DNA from: Trifolium pratense
Taxonomy: Eukaryota > Streptophyta > Magnoliopsida > Fabales > Fabaceae
Direction: 5' to 3'
Assembly (NCBI RefSeq): GCF_020283565.1
Contig: NC_060059.1
Span: 5,773,501 to 5,837,500, forward strand
DNA: 64,000 nucleotides
Part shown: one piece after another, positions 31,271 to 42,048 of the stretch
How the letters are laid out: each line of letters begins with the position of its first letter
How positions within the stretch are numbered: position 1 is the stretch's first letter
Notes under the pieces: generated by a model
Seen by the model: the letters and a program-made list of their open reading frames with translations, nothing else
What the model was told of the DNA's origin: nothing
Databases searched by the model: none
Made by a program: the position numbers and the translations under genes

Positions 31271-32281
31271 ATGTCTTTGTCACTACACATTATCGCTACT
31301 ACTGCTTTATTATCCTTACATTTCTTTCTCTTGTTTGTTAACTCATCATCAATAGATCCCTACAAAACACTTCACTTAATCCTCAACCCAAACGGAACCG
31401 TCACACGTTTAGACACAATCCCACAATCCCCACCCTCACCGGATCCCAATCTCCCCACACCCGCTCTCTCCAAAGACCTCACCATCAACCAATCAAAACA
31501 CACTTGGGCACGAATCTACCTACCCCACAAATCACCAAAGTCCAAACTACCCCTCATCGTTTTCTACCATGGCGGTGGCTTCATTTTCTACAGCGCCGCT
31601 TCAACTTACTTCCACAACTTCTGCGCTAACCTCGCTAATCAAACTCAATCCGTCGTCGTTTCACTCGACTACCGCCTCGCACCAGAACACCGTCTTCCTG
31701 CAGCGTACTATGACTCCGTGGAAGTGCTTCACTGGATTAAAACCTCAAAAGATCCATGGTTGACACGTCATGTTGATTACTCTCGTTGTTATTTAATGGG
31801 AGAGAGTGCTGGAGGTAATATCGCCTACAACGCGGGTCTACGTGCGGCTTCAATAGTTAATGAGATTAAACCGGTTAATATCAAAGGGTTGATATTGATT
31901 CAACCGTTTTTTGGTGGGACCAAGAGGACACCGTCTGAATTAAGACTTGAGAAGGATCTGAATCTACCGTTGATTGTTACTGATTCGATGTGGAATTTGT
32001 CGTTACCGTTAGGCGTTGATCGTGATTACGTGTATTCTAATCCGACGGTGAATGGTGGGGGTAAGATTTTGGATAAGATTAGGTTGTTTGGGTGGAAGGT
32101 TGCGGTGTTTGGTTGTGATGGGGATCAACTTGTGGACCGACAGAGGGAATTGGTGAAGTTGCTTGAGGGTAAAAGTGTCAATGTAGTGGGTCAATTTTAT
32201 AGTGGGGGTAGACATGGTATTTTTGTGGGTGATGCTTCCATGTCTGAAAAGGTGTTCGATTTGGTTAAGAGTTTCTATTGA
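31271..32281 (+). CDS. Plant carboxylesterase (CXE), apparently secreted form
   Basis: 336 residues, intronless, alpha/beta-hydrolase fold of the plant CXE / gibberellin-receptor-like / hydroxyisoflavanone-dehydratase group. Oxyanion-hole motif HGGGF 100-104; nucleophile Ser179 in GESAG; likely catalytic Asp285 (GCDGDQL) and His315 (GGRHG); family phrase DYRLAPEHRLPAAY near 133-147. The family hydrolyses short-chain esters of hormones, glycosides or xenobiotics; the substrate cannot be told. Residues about 5-24 are strongly hydrophobic and look like a signal peptide, unusual since most CXEs are cytosolic. There is no other in-frame Met before residue 177, so this start is needed. The paralogue at 35391 shares the whole catalytic domain but lacks this leader. 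Confidence 0.9.
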   Translation: MSLSLHIIATTALLSLHFFLLFVNSSSIDPYKTLHLILNPNGTVTRLDTIPQSPPSPDPNLPTPALSKDLTINQSKHTWARIYLPHKSPKSKLPLIVFYHGGGFIFYSAASTYFHNFCANLANQTQSVVVSLDYRLAPEHRLPAAYYDSVEVLHWIKTSKDPWLTRHVDYSRCYLMGESAGGNIAYNAGLRAASIVNEIKPVNIKGLILIQPFFGGTKRTPSELRLEKDLNLPLIVTDSMWNLSLPLGVDRDYVYSNPTVNGGGKILDKIRLFGWKVAVFGCDGDQLVDRQRELVKLLEGKSVNVVGQFYSGGRHGIFVGDASMSEKVFDLVKSFY

Positions 32282-32471
32282 TGCAATGATGAGTCATGTA
32301 GTCAATACTTTGTTCTGTAGTTTGCTATTTGCACTTTTGCAGTATGCAGCAGTATTTATGGTCATCTCTAGAGATCTTTGCCTTTGGCATGTTAAAATAA
32401 AGGATTTCTTGCAATGAATGAATGAATCCCATGTTTTTCAGGATTTATTATAACGGTTTAGGTTTAGGTAA
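32282..32471. other. 3' flank of carboxylesterase 1
   Basis: Likely 3' untranslated region. AATAAA near 32397, followed by TGAATGAATGAATCCCATG, would fit a polyadenylation region. Confidence 0.5.
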
Positions 32472-32689
32472 CATTTTGTTGGTTATTAGGGAGTAATCAG
32501 CTAGTTTATTCATTCATAATGGTGTCTTTTATAAGCAAGATACAACAGCTTGTAACACAAGCAAGCCAGTTGGCTAGGCAAGCCTGCAGGCAAGGCAGGC
32601 CAAGGCGCGCGCTTCCTGCAGGCAAACAGGCCTGGCTTGGCTTGGTTACAGCAAACCTATATACAAGCTTAACCAATCCTAACACATTT
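32472..32689 (-). mobile_element. Probable solo LTR (208 bp)
   Basis: Segment 32477-32684 begins TGTTGGTTAT and ends ATCCTAACA, and is flanked by the 5-bp repeat CATTT (32472-32476, 32685-32689). On the minus strand it has a CTTATAAAAG core-promoter-like motif. The size and termini fit a small LTR left after LTR-LTR recombination; no internal retroelement sequence remains. The GC-rich centre repeats GCAGGCAAG-type words. Confidence 0.55.
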
Positions 32690-34769
32690 CATATTTTTTA
32701 TGTATTTCTTCGTTTTCAAATTTTGCTGAAGAATGACCTTTCTTATGATTTTTTTTTTCTTATAACTACTGATCGGGGGCACTAGTCGCTGTGACTTTTT
32801 TTTTATTAATATATGGAAAATGTTAAAGGTGTGTGAAAGGTTTATAAAAACAAAGAGTATGTAAAAAAATTTGAAGAGTATATTTAAAAAGGGAGACATT
32901 ATTCTATTAAAAAAAAGTAGATGAGTTATGTGGAGTCACTAATGTTAGAACAAGTCTCGACAAATTTTCACGCCGGAACTTGGAGTTGAATCAAACTTTT
33001 GTGAGATATAAGTTATCTTCTTACCGACTGAACTATTATTCATTAATGGTGCATTATATTTTGGAGTTACGACATGACATTAGAATTGGATAACAACTTA
33101 GTGTACAATATATTCTCTGGTTAATAATTAAATCGGTCAAATCTTCCCATTAATTTATGTGGATTTCGAATAAATTACACGGTGATCTTATGTGTATGAA
33201 TGGAGTGTTTCGAGTGAATTGAGAATTTGGATCCTCTTTAATTTTTTTATATGTTTCTCTTTCTCATTTTTCTAATTTAATGGTTAGTTAAGCTACAAAG
33301 AAGAAAAGAAAAGAAAGTATTGAATGAATGGTGAATATTATGACAGCATGAAGAACATGAGAAAAAGTACCGAAAAAAAATTCAAATTCGTGAATTGACG
33401 AAAATTAAAGTAAATGACTTGAAATAAAAAACATTTGAATTAATTTACTTGAAGAAAAAAAACATGAAGAAAAATAGATTGGGATTTTGTACCAAAAAGA
33501 AATTAGTTTAAAATTTAAAATGTGATTAAAATGTAATTGATGAGGAATAAAAGTATGGTCCGGATTATTTACAATAATGAGTTGAATAGACATGCTACAT
33601 CATTGTAAAATATTTTTACACGAATGTCCAATAAAAATTAATCAGTTATTCCTCCACATTATATCATTAAAGTGAGGTGTAGTAGGGTGATTTGACGAAA
33701 TATATATAGTTGGTATTGAATGACAATGTAAAATTATTTTACACTGTTGATGCATGCCCCATTTCTCAAACAATAAATTAATTTAAGTCGTAAAATATTT
33801 AAACCTCCTTAATAATTAGTCATAGTAAGATACTTGAATCATGAGTATGAGAAAAAATAGATTAAAAGAGTTAAAAAAATATTAAATAATTCATAATATT
33901 CATTAACTGATTTTCTTAATATTCACTAGTTTAAAGACACGTGCATTCATACGGGTTCACTGATTTTTATTTGATATTTGAGTTTGTCACTATATTAATA
34001 ATAATGTAGAAAATTTATTTTAAATTAAATATTTTAAAAAATGTTATATAATATTGTTAAAATATAAGTGAAATTATTGTGTTAATTATTTCTTGTAAAC
34101 TTATTTATTCAATTTTTTATGTTTTAGTCACAAATAATGGTCCCTTGTATATTTTTAATAAAAAATTAGAAATTTTATTAGGAATATTTAAGGTAATTTA
34201 GTAAGTTCGATACTAATTAGCTTTATTATATTATTATTAATTATTGTTTTTTTTTTTGTTATGTTTTGTTCATATCTATAATCTATTTGTTCATATTTTT
34301 AAGCATATCATCTTTTTATTTTTTTTTTAGTGAAATTATATATTTTTTTAGTGAAATTACAATGAAGGATATAAAGCTTGCAACATGGTTAAAAGTAATT
34401 AGGATAAATTAGGAACTTTGGTGGTAATCGATTTTAATATATTAGTAATAGATTATAATTAGTCACAATTTTTGTTGAAATAGTATATTGTAGTACGAGC
34501 AATGCTATTCATTATGAATAGCAAGCAACACGAGAAACAAGAATACAAACGTGGCTATTAATCATTGGTTTATAATTAAATAAATAATATTTAAAAATGG
34601 GAATATATCAAATGGGGATGGGCGGAAATCACCATCTCTTATTGTCGTGTGTTTCGTTTTCGTATAATTCAGCATTTTTCTTGTAGTACACAAGCCATTA
34701 GATTTGATCAAGTGGTGAGAGATTTGAGTAATATATTAATGATTTTGGGTTCTATCCTTAACTCCATCG

Positions 34770-34772
<3 letters not shown>
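32690..34772. other. Intergenic between the two esterase genes
   Basis: Very AT-rich spacer with no domain-bearing open frame. The phrase TTGGTATTGA(A/T)TGACA(A/G)T occurs near 33710 and 34898, with related ACACTGTTGATGCAT / ACACCGTCGGTGCAT blocks, so an old repeat family is represented twice. Confidence 0.5.

Positions 34773-34842
<70 letters not shown>
34773..34842. repeat. (AT)n microsatellite
   Basis: About 35 AT units without an insertion, unlike the tracts at 585, 2357, 43592 and 51940. Confidence 0.95.
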
Positions 34843-34844
<2 letters not shown>

Positions 34845-35390
34845 TCTGATTACTATTATAAGCAATTAAATCCTGGTTGGTATGGCGGAAAACATAGTTG
34901 GTATTGATTGACAGTATAAAATTATTTTACACCGTCGGTGCATATCAATTAAATCCTATAATTAAAAAGTGTGGGTCAATATTGCCACAAAATATAGTTA
35001 ATTAAGTCAATACTCTATGTTTATCAGCCATTGGTTTTTTGACATCCAACCAAACATAATTAACCGTTTATTTAATATCTTTTCTGAAGTCATAATATCA
35101 TTTCTATATTATTTGTATATATTTTGGTTGGGACGTTAATTGGCTAGACTTTACGTTAATTGGCTAGACTTTTGTGCCTGTAGACTGCAACAATTGTTAC
35201 CTAACTCAACTCAAGGATAAAAATAATAGTGGAAGATTCGAAGCCACTAGCTAGCAGTTTGTTAAACACGACTTTGATGTTAACTAACACACCATTGTTT
35301 ATTGTAGGAAGAAAAGAGGAAATAATTGATGAATGATTAAATCAACCAACTTTCACCAAAAGCTCCACAAACCAATTACAGTGTACTACC

Positions 35391-36395
35391 ATGTCAGGTC
35401 AACCCTTCTCACCACCTGAACCCATGATCGATCCCTTTCTCCATCTCAAAATCTCCCTAAATCCCGACGGCACAATCACACGTCTACGTGGAGACCAACA
35501 CATCTCTCCCTCACCAAATCCCAACCTTCCAATCCCTGTTCTCACCAAAGACATCCTCATCAACCCATCACACAAAACCACCGCTAGAATATTCCTTCCC
35601 CGCAAAACACTCGATCATAACCCCTTCCACAAGCTCCCTATAATTGTTTACTTTCACGGTGGCGGTTTCATCCTCTTCAGTGCAGCCTCAGATTTTCTTC
35701 ACGATCTTTGTATAAACCTTGCAAACGACGTTAACTCCATTGTTGTTTCCGTTGACTATCGTTTAGCACCAGAACACCGTTTACCTGCTGCGTATGATGA
35801 TGCTATGGAAGCTCTGCACTGGATCAAAACTCAATCAGATGATTGGTTGAAAAACTATGGTGATTATTCAAATTGTTACATCATGGGAGGTAGTGCTGGA
35901 GCAAATATTGCATACAAAGCTGGTCTACGTGTAGCTGCAGAGACTAATGTTAATCATGATTATCTGAAGCCACTTAAGATTAGAGGCTTAATATTGTCTC
36001 AACCGTTTTTTGGTAGTACCAAGAGGGTAGCTTCGGAGTTGAGGCTGTTAAACGATGTGGTTTTGCCACCGCACGTGTGTGACTTGATGTGGGAGCTTTC
36101 TTTGCCGATTGGAGTTGACCGTGATCATGAATATTGCAATCCAACGGTTGGTGATAGTGTTGGAGGTTTGGATAGGGTGAGGGAGCTTGGGTGGAGGGTG
36201 TTGGTGAGTGGGTGCGATGGGGACCCGTTGATGGACCATCAGATGGCGTTGGCGAGAGTGATTGAAGAGAAAGATGTGGTGGTGGTGAGAAGTTTTACAA
36301 AAGGGGGTTGTCATGGGGCTGAGGTTCGTGATCTTATCAAGCAAAAACAATTGCACGATCTAATTAAAGATTTCATTTCTTTCCTACAGAATTAA
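35391..36395 (+). CDS. Plant carboxylesterase (CXE), cytosolic type
   Basis: 334 residues, intronless, paralogue of the esterase at 31271 and in the same orientation about 3.1 kb downstream, so a tandem duplication. HGGGF 89-93; nucleophile Ser168 in GGSAG; likely Asp278 (GCDGDPL) and His308 (GGCHG); DYRLAPEHRLPAAY 122-135. The nucleophile elbow is GGSAG where the neighbour has GESAG; both satisfy GxSxG. The N-terminus (MSGQPFSPPEPMIDPFLH) is hydrophilic, with no signal peptide, as expected for this family. Substrate unknown. The two copies are clearly diverged, so the duplication is not recent. Confidence 0.9.
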   Translation: MSGQPFSPPEPMIDPFLHLKISLNPDGTITRLRGDQHISPSPNPNLPIPVLTKDILINPSHKTTARIFLPRKTLDHNPFHKLPIIVYFHGGGFILFSAASDFLHDLCINLANDVNSIVVSVDYRLAPEHRLPAAYDDAMEALHWIKTQSDDWLKNYGDYSNCYIMGGSAGANIAYKAGLRVAAETNVNHDYLKPLKIRGLILSQPFFGSTKRVASELRLLNDVVLPPHVCDLMWELSLPIGVDRDHEYCNPTVGDSVGGLDRVRELGWRVLVSGCDGDPLMDHQMALARVIEEKDVVVVRSFTKGGCHGAEVRDLIKQKQLHDLIKDFISFLQN

Positions 36396-36889
36396 TCTTA
36401 ATGCATGTTGAGATAGTAAGAATAATAAGTTGTATGTTAAATACATTGTACTATGTTAAGTTTAAGTATTATAATGAAAATCATAAATCACAATTTGAAA
36501 TAAGAATCAAATGTTAGAGGCAAATTCAATTCTAATTGATATTGTTCAAATATATTAGTGATATATATCAAAATCTATTTTATAGTTTATGTTCCAATAC
36601 ATCAAAAAGTTTGGCATTATTTAAAAATCGAGATGAAAGGATGTTTTATAAACAACACCACACTCGTCATTGAGGTGGGAACAGTTTGGAATCACATTTC
36701 ACACACTTAAATATAAAGACTTATTTTGTCAAAAAAAAATATAAAGACTTATTGTTGACAAATTGCATGATAATAATTGTACTTTGTACATGTGTAGCAT
36801 GAAAATAATACTAATAAAGAAATTAAAATACTAACAAATACTTCACTTTTTAAGAAATCAAATATAGCAAATGTATTTTAAAATTTATG
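36396..36889. other. 3' flank of carboxylesterase 2
   Basis: AT-rich. Includes the likely 3' untranslated region; no gene or repeat boundary recognised. Confidence 0.5.
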
Positions 36890-37916
36890 TAGTTAACCAG
36901 GGACGGACATAAGGGGGGCAAGTAGGGGCTGAGGCCCCCCCCTCTTGTTGTATTTTTTTTTTCATATGGTTGTTCTTGATACATATGTACACAGAAATTG
37001 ATATTTGAGAGATGTGTTTAAAAATTAGTAACTACCGTTTGGTGCAAAACATGTACCCACAACATAGTAATTGTAACAAATTACTTTAAAATATTTCGAT
37101 AATATATATTATACACTACTAATGTCCAAATTCAATTAAATTAGTTCTGATTGTTTGCTATAAGTGAGAGATTATTTTCTGATATGAAGATTGAGAAAAA
37201 TAGATCGAGAAACAAGATAGAAAATGAATTTCAAACTAATTATGTGATTACTTACACCGAGAGAAAAATTGCTAAAAAATTTAATACAAATTTAGTTGTT
37301 GATGAATTTTATGATATAGAGCAATGTCGTGTACAATTTAGATAAACAATGTTATGTAGTTTTTGATCGTGTTGACCAGAAGAGAGCGACTTCGCCGGCG
37401 TTTGCGGTGGTTGAGAGCGTTGAAACCCCTGTTGAAGCGGAGGGGGGTTGTGTACCTGCAGGCACTCCGACGCTCAAGTCAGTTTGTGTATGTAAAGGTT
37501 TTCTTGGCTAAATAATGCGTACCTTGTGAATGAAGTGGAGTCACATATATATAGCCCCCAGCGCAGGGCCAAGGCCCTTGATGGCATTAATGGCCATCAA
37601 GTGGCTGCCGGAAAACGGCTAAGGAGCCTTGATGGGCAGTTAATGCTCATCATTCCGGTGGTTTGACGTTACAGAAATCATGGAGAAGTAGCCGTTGGTA
37701 TCCCTAGCATTTACGGTGTGCCCGGTGATTAGGGGTTATCTCGACTACACAAGCTCGTTGACTTGTGTACCGAGCTTCTAAGCTCGGCCCAGAACAATTT
37801 TTATTTTTTATTGAGTATATTTAAATACTAATATAATTATTATTTATTTAATATTTATTATTTAGTTATTCCGGCCCCCCGTTATATAGATTCCTGGATC
37901 CGTCCCCGTAGTTAAC
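36890..37916. mobile_element. hAT-type element, long copy with nested solo LTR
   Basis: Element 36898-37908 with ends CAGGGACGGACATA and (complement) CGGGGACGGATCCAGG, flanked by a perfect 8-bp duplication TAGTTAAC (36890-36897, 37909-37916). A shorter relative sits at 41280-41802. A frame at 37151-37345 overlaps a segment shared with that relative and reads like a decayed hAT coding piece (YVITYTERKIAKKFNTNLVVDEFYD). A GC-richer insert at 37364-37796 interrupts it. Confidence 0.85.
37364..37796. mobile_element. Probable solo LTR nested in hAT element
   Basis: 433 bases present here but absent at the equivalent place of the relative at 41280-41802. Begins TGATCGTGTTG and ends CCCAGAACA (TG...CA). 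Flanking pentamers GTTTT and ATTTT differ at one position. A CACATATATATAGCCC motif near 37540 would serve as a TATA box on the plus strand. Base composition is richer in G and C than the surroundings. The frame 37329-37511 is not a gene. Confidence 0.5.
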
Positions 37917-38469
37917 CTCTTAAAAATGTAAAAAAATACTCTTTATGCATGCAGTAATAAATTTATTGGTAGTCTACAGTTCATAACTCATTTGAGCTCC
38001 AATATATTCCTTAGGCTTAGTTTACAAAATGGCATCTTCATCTAGAAAATTGCCTTTTAGATCCCCGTATCACGCTCCCCAAAATTCGAAAATACATACC
38101 CCTAATTTTGGTTTCGGTTTGGTCCGCATTCTAGATCTGAAATGACATTAATTAAGCTTCGGAAGCTACGATTCGAAGTTAAGTGATTATGGAACCTACA
38201 TTCTAAAACAATGTTATATAGAAATAACATAGCAAAAACTAGATTGCTACGATCCAAAATTATGTGTGTTTGCAATCTACGTTTCGAAATGACTTAAGGG
38301 ATGATTTCACCAATTTGAAGGTCTAGGAGCAATATAGGGGTCATAAGAGCAATTTTCCTTCATCTAAGCGGGTGTCTTCTATTGTGTACAAGGGTTACTA
38401 AATTAACCTTGGGGCTTAACATGATCCTTGTTACTTGGTGGGTTAGCAAGTACAAGTTGAAAACTGAAT
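37917..38469. other. Intergenic, no gene seen
   Basis: Several dispersed TTCGAAAT/CGAAGTTA-type phrases (38060-38300) suggest decayed repeat sequence, but no boundaries could be set. Confidence 0.4.
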
Positions 38470-38671
38470 TTGTGGAAGGAAATTTTCTTATCCCACCCAC
38501 TCACTTTCTTGCCTACTTCCCTATAGTGTGCAAAAAAATTCGGAAAATACGTTTCGAACTGTTTTTCTAGTGTAAAATTTACCCTATAAAAAATTCGAAA
38601 AACGTTTTCCGAATTGCTAGGGGGTAGGGGAGAAAATGAGTGGGTGGGATGAGAAAATTTCTTGTGGAAGG
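38470..38671. mobile_element. MITE with about 10-bp target duplication (Mutator-like size)
   Basis: Inverted ends AAATTTTCTTATCCCACCCA (from 38480) and TGGGTGGGATGAGAAAATTT (to 38660), flanked by TTGTGGAAGG at 38470-38479 and 38662-38671. A 9-10-bp duplication fits Mutator-like elements. Internal TTCGGAAAA/TTTTCCGAA inverted repeats. Both open frames over it are artefacts of its symmetry. Confidence 0.75.
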
Positions 38672-38817
38672 AATACAGGTCCAATACATCTCTTTACCAC
38701 TCTTGCTAATTGGGCTTCAACACTTGCATTAGTCCAGCAAATTGATATACAACATCAATGCATCTGGTTTTGACCCCCCAAAAGAAGCATTTGCATCCAT
38801 GTGTAGGCCAAGTCTAT

Positions 38818-38915
38818 GGTGAAAGACTAGTCTTTCACCGTGCACAAATCATGAATACTACTATAATGAATACAAATTTTATAAAATTTACCGTTAGATT
38901 GAAACTTTATATCTC
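38818..38915. mobile_element. Fragment of the 51953 MITE family
   Basis: 38869-38915 (GAATACAAATTTTATAAAAT.. TTGAAACTTTATATC) closely matches an internal part of the foldback MITE at 51953-52357. It is preceded by a perfect 22-bp palindrome at 38818-38839 centred on ACTAGT. Confidence 0.55.
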
Positions 38916-40873
38916 TTGTTAGCCAAAGCCTTGTGTGTAACCTATATATTGTTGGGGTTGATTGCAATGTAAGTCTCACGTCATGTTTTTCCCAACATAT
39001 ATATGATCCTAATTTGTTCTCTCCAAACCCAGCTTCCAAATTCTTCATTGCTATAAATTATGGGAACAAAGAAGTAGAGTTTGGATAAGGAAAAAGAATA
39101 CTCTATCTACATCTAAGAAAAGAGTAGCTACTTTAATACCAAGACTTATATTAAAATCAGTTTGTAAGGTGATATTTGAATCCACTTATATATTGATCAT
39201 GATGTTTAATTAGACTTTATCTCATCATAAATGTATTCTTTAATTAACACATTACTCTTACACATGAGATTAAGACTGGACATTATTTGTGTATGACTCG
39301 GGTAATCAGGCAGTAACTTGATAGCAATTCGTCCAACAAACTTTGGATAGATTTAATACAAATATTAGAATTTCAATTGGACTATCTCAATCTTACAAAG
39401 TCTACTTATAAGATGAATATTTTCAACATTTATAATAAATTTTTTGTTCACATTTCATTCAATTTGCTACTCTTATATGTTTGAAGTAGTCAAATGCCAA
39501 TACATAGACAACAAATCTTTTCTCAATATATGTTAAAGCTTTGTCGTTTCTTTCACCAACCTCACTATCGACCCCACAACACAACCATGGAAGAAATTAG
39601 ATTATATTAATGCATTTGGTTTAACCGTTATGTATGTTGGATATGATGACACGTACGTAATTATGGAATGACTGAATGAGATGTAAAGCAAATTAGAATA
39701 AGATATAAGCTTCAAACAATTATATTTTAGTGAAGAAAAGAACACGAGATATCACCATTCTCCAACTCGATCAGATCATTTTATTTGTCCTTTTATGGTC
39801 CTAATGTTTCTAAAATGGCCAACTTAGTCATAGTAGCTCACTTTGTAAGTATTCAAAGGCTTTATTAAAGTATTCATTATCTTTATCGTTTTAAAGTAAA
39901 TATTATACTTATCATGTTTTGTCTTATTTAAAAATGATTATCATATCTCAATAATCAAGGAGAGGTACAGTCCTATTTGTATACATTACTAGCTAGCTGC
40001 AATTGAAAAATTATTGAACATTTGTCCTTATAGCGATGTAAATCATAAGATAAAACAAAAACATAAATTTCAATCAACAGGTGCAGTAGCTCTAGAGTTT
40101 GTTGCTTATGTGGCTAGGTGATAAACTTGATCTAGATTAATTGATTGGAGCATTATAAAATAATTGTGCAACAAATTAAAAAGGAGGGGCGGGGAATATA
40201 GTTTAGTTAAAGTTGAGGTCAAACTCATACACACTAACTATATGAAGATGTATGGTCCTAAGAGATGAAATGTTTAATGGAAATGCTAACAAATGTTTCT
40301 GGATTACTCTTTAAGCAACATCTTAAATAGTAAGTTTTTTTTTGTCTTATAAAATAAATAGTAAATTTTTGTAGAATTTTTATACAAATGTTTGAAGTAC
40401 AACACATTGAGAATTAAATATTTCACTTGTTGAGTAAATTACTTCTTTAATATCTCTAGAATTATTTCATACACACCAAATACATAATCAATCCAACACA
40501 TAACCGAAACTAAGTTATCATTACTACACTTGTAAGTATCATTAGACACATACTAAAAGGGAATAAATCATTAACAATTGTTGCATACAAGGCTTGCATA
40601 CAAATAGGGGGAATAAATCCAACAAATAAAGAAGATTCACTCCCAAAAACATATACATGTCCTTTCCTTATTCCTATGAGATTTCTAATTCGGTCAATGA
40701 AGTGACTGAAATAATTCAATCGTTAAATCGATTTCTAAAGCCGAGATTTTTAGTAGTGCAATGTGAACATGTATTAGGATTTAGGACAACCCACACTAAT
40801 TACTAGCTGCACCCTCCATCTATTAATTATTTTATAATATAATAATTTATAGTGATTTCTTTTTAGTGTATAA
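38916..40873. other. Intergenic, no gene seen
   Basis: About 2 kb of AT-rich sequence. No open frame with a recognisable domain on either strand, no clear terminal repeats. Confidence 0.5.
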
Positions 40874-40963
40874 TACTCCCTCCCTCTTAAACCGGATGAC
40901 ACATTATGTACATTATTCACATAATTTATTTTGAGTATATTATTTTTTCTTTGGTTTTTCACT

Positions 40964-41100
40964 ATCAGTTGAATCTGGTTCGGGGTCAGTTCTGGCATCA
41001 AGTGGTTTCAGCCCCTCTCGATCGCAGTTGCGGGGGATCAAACCGTGGTCCTCCCTATCAAGTTCAGTCTCAATCACCACTGAACCAACTAACGATTGGT
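40964..41100 (-). mobile_element. SINE copy (family S2)
   Basis: Read on the minus strand: A-box-like TTAGTTGGTTCAGTGGTG, then a B box GGTTTGATCCCC (plus-strand 41031-41043), then a body ending in a region (GAACCAGATTCAACTG) shared with the copy at 41868-42012. This head-and-body structure with internal polymerase III boxes is typical of a SINE. Confidence 0.65.
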
Positions 41101-41271
41101 ATTTTGAATATATTATTTTTACTAATATATAAATATAAATATTAATATATATGATATTTTATATATCTTAAAAAATATTTTTAAAATATTCAATTTTTAA
41201 TAATAAATATTTAAACATATTAATGATCAAAATTTTATATTGATAGTATGAAGTAGACAACTGTATTATTT

Positions 41272-41810
41272 ATTTTAGGCAGGGACAGACATAAGGGGGG
41301 GGGGCAAGTAGGGGTCGAGGCCCCCCTCTCTTGTCATATTTTTTTCCATATAATTGTTCTTAATACATATGTACACATAAATTGTTATTTGAGAAATGTG
41401 TTAAAATATTAGTAATGATCGTTTGGTGTAAAACATACACCCACAACATAATAAATGTAACAATTTACTTTAAAATATTTTGATGATATATATTATACAC
41501 TACTAAATTCAATTAAGTTAGTTCTGATTGTTTGCTACAAGTGAGGGATAAGGTTGAGAAACAAGATGGAAAATGAATTTCAAACTAATTATGTGATTAG
41601 TTACACCGAGAGAAGAATTGCTGAAAAATTTAATACAGATTCAGTTGTTGATCAATTTTATGATATAGAGCAATGTCGTGTATAATTTAGATAAACAATG
41701 TGATGTATTTTTTATTTTTTATTGAGTATAATTATGATTTATTTAATATTTATTATTTAATTATTTCGACCCCCATTTTATAGATTCCTGGATCCGTCCC
41801 TGATTTTAAG
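41272..41810. mobile_element. hAT-type element, short copy
   Basis: Element 41280-41802 with ends CAGGGACAGACATAAGG and (complement) CAGGGACGGATCCAGG, flanked by ATTTTAGG (41272-41279) and ATTTTAAG (41803-41810), 7 of 8 alike. Collinear with the copy at 36898 but lacks the nested insert and part of the interior. Confidence 0.85.
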
Positions 41811-41867
41811 ACCGAAAGAATATAATGTAATTCATATTATTAGTACTGATTTTTTGTTTTTTTATTA

Positions 41868-42012
41868 TCACTGCCAGTTTAATCCGGTTCGAGTGTCAGT
41901 TCTGGTATCAAGTGATTTCAGCTCCTCTCAATCGCAATTGTGGGAGATCGAACCATGGTCCTCCTACTAAATTCAGCTTTAATAATTACTGAACTAACTA
42001 ACGATTTTTTTT
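41868..42012 (-). mobile_element. SINE copy (family S2)
   Basis: Second copy of the SINE at 40964: minus-strand A-box-like TTAGTTAGTTCAGTAATT, B box GGTTCGATCTCC (plus-strand 41942-41954), and the same body. The head abuts a T-rich run. Two copies about 800 bp apart in the same orientation. Confidence 0.65.
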
Positions 42013-42048
42013 TGTGTAAGTTCTATATTTAAGGATTGAGGGAGTATA

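Larger units (their letters stand above)
40874..42048. mobile_element. Mariner/Stowaway-type MITE carrying three nested insertions
   Basis: The left end TACTCCCTCCCTCTTAAACC and right end TATTTAAGGATTGAGGGAGT are inverted versions of the common plant CTCCCTC end. Between them lie two SINE copies on the minus strand (40964-41100, 41868-42012) and a hAT element (41280-41802). Without them the host MITE would be only a few hundred bases. Its ends have drifted, so the pairing is likely but not certain. Confidence 0.5.

Noticed and set aside
37151..37511. Small host gene between 37151 and 37511
   Set aside because: The first frame is shared with another hAT copy and the second crosses into a nested LTR-like insert.
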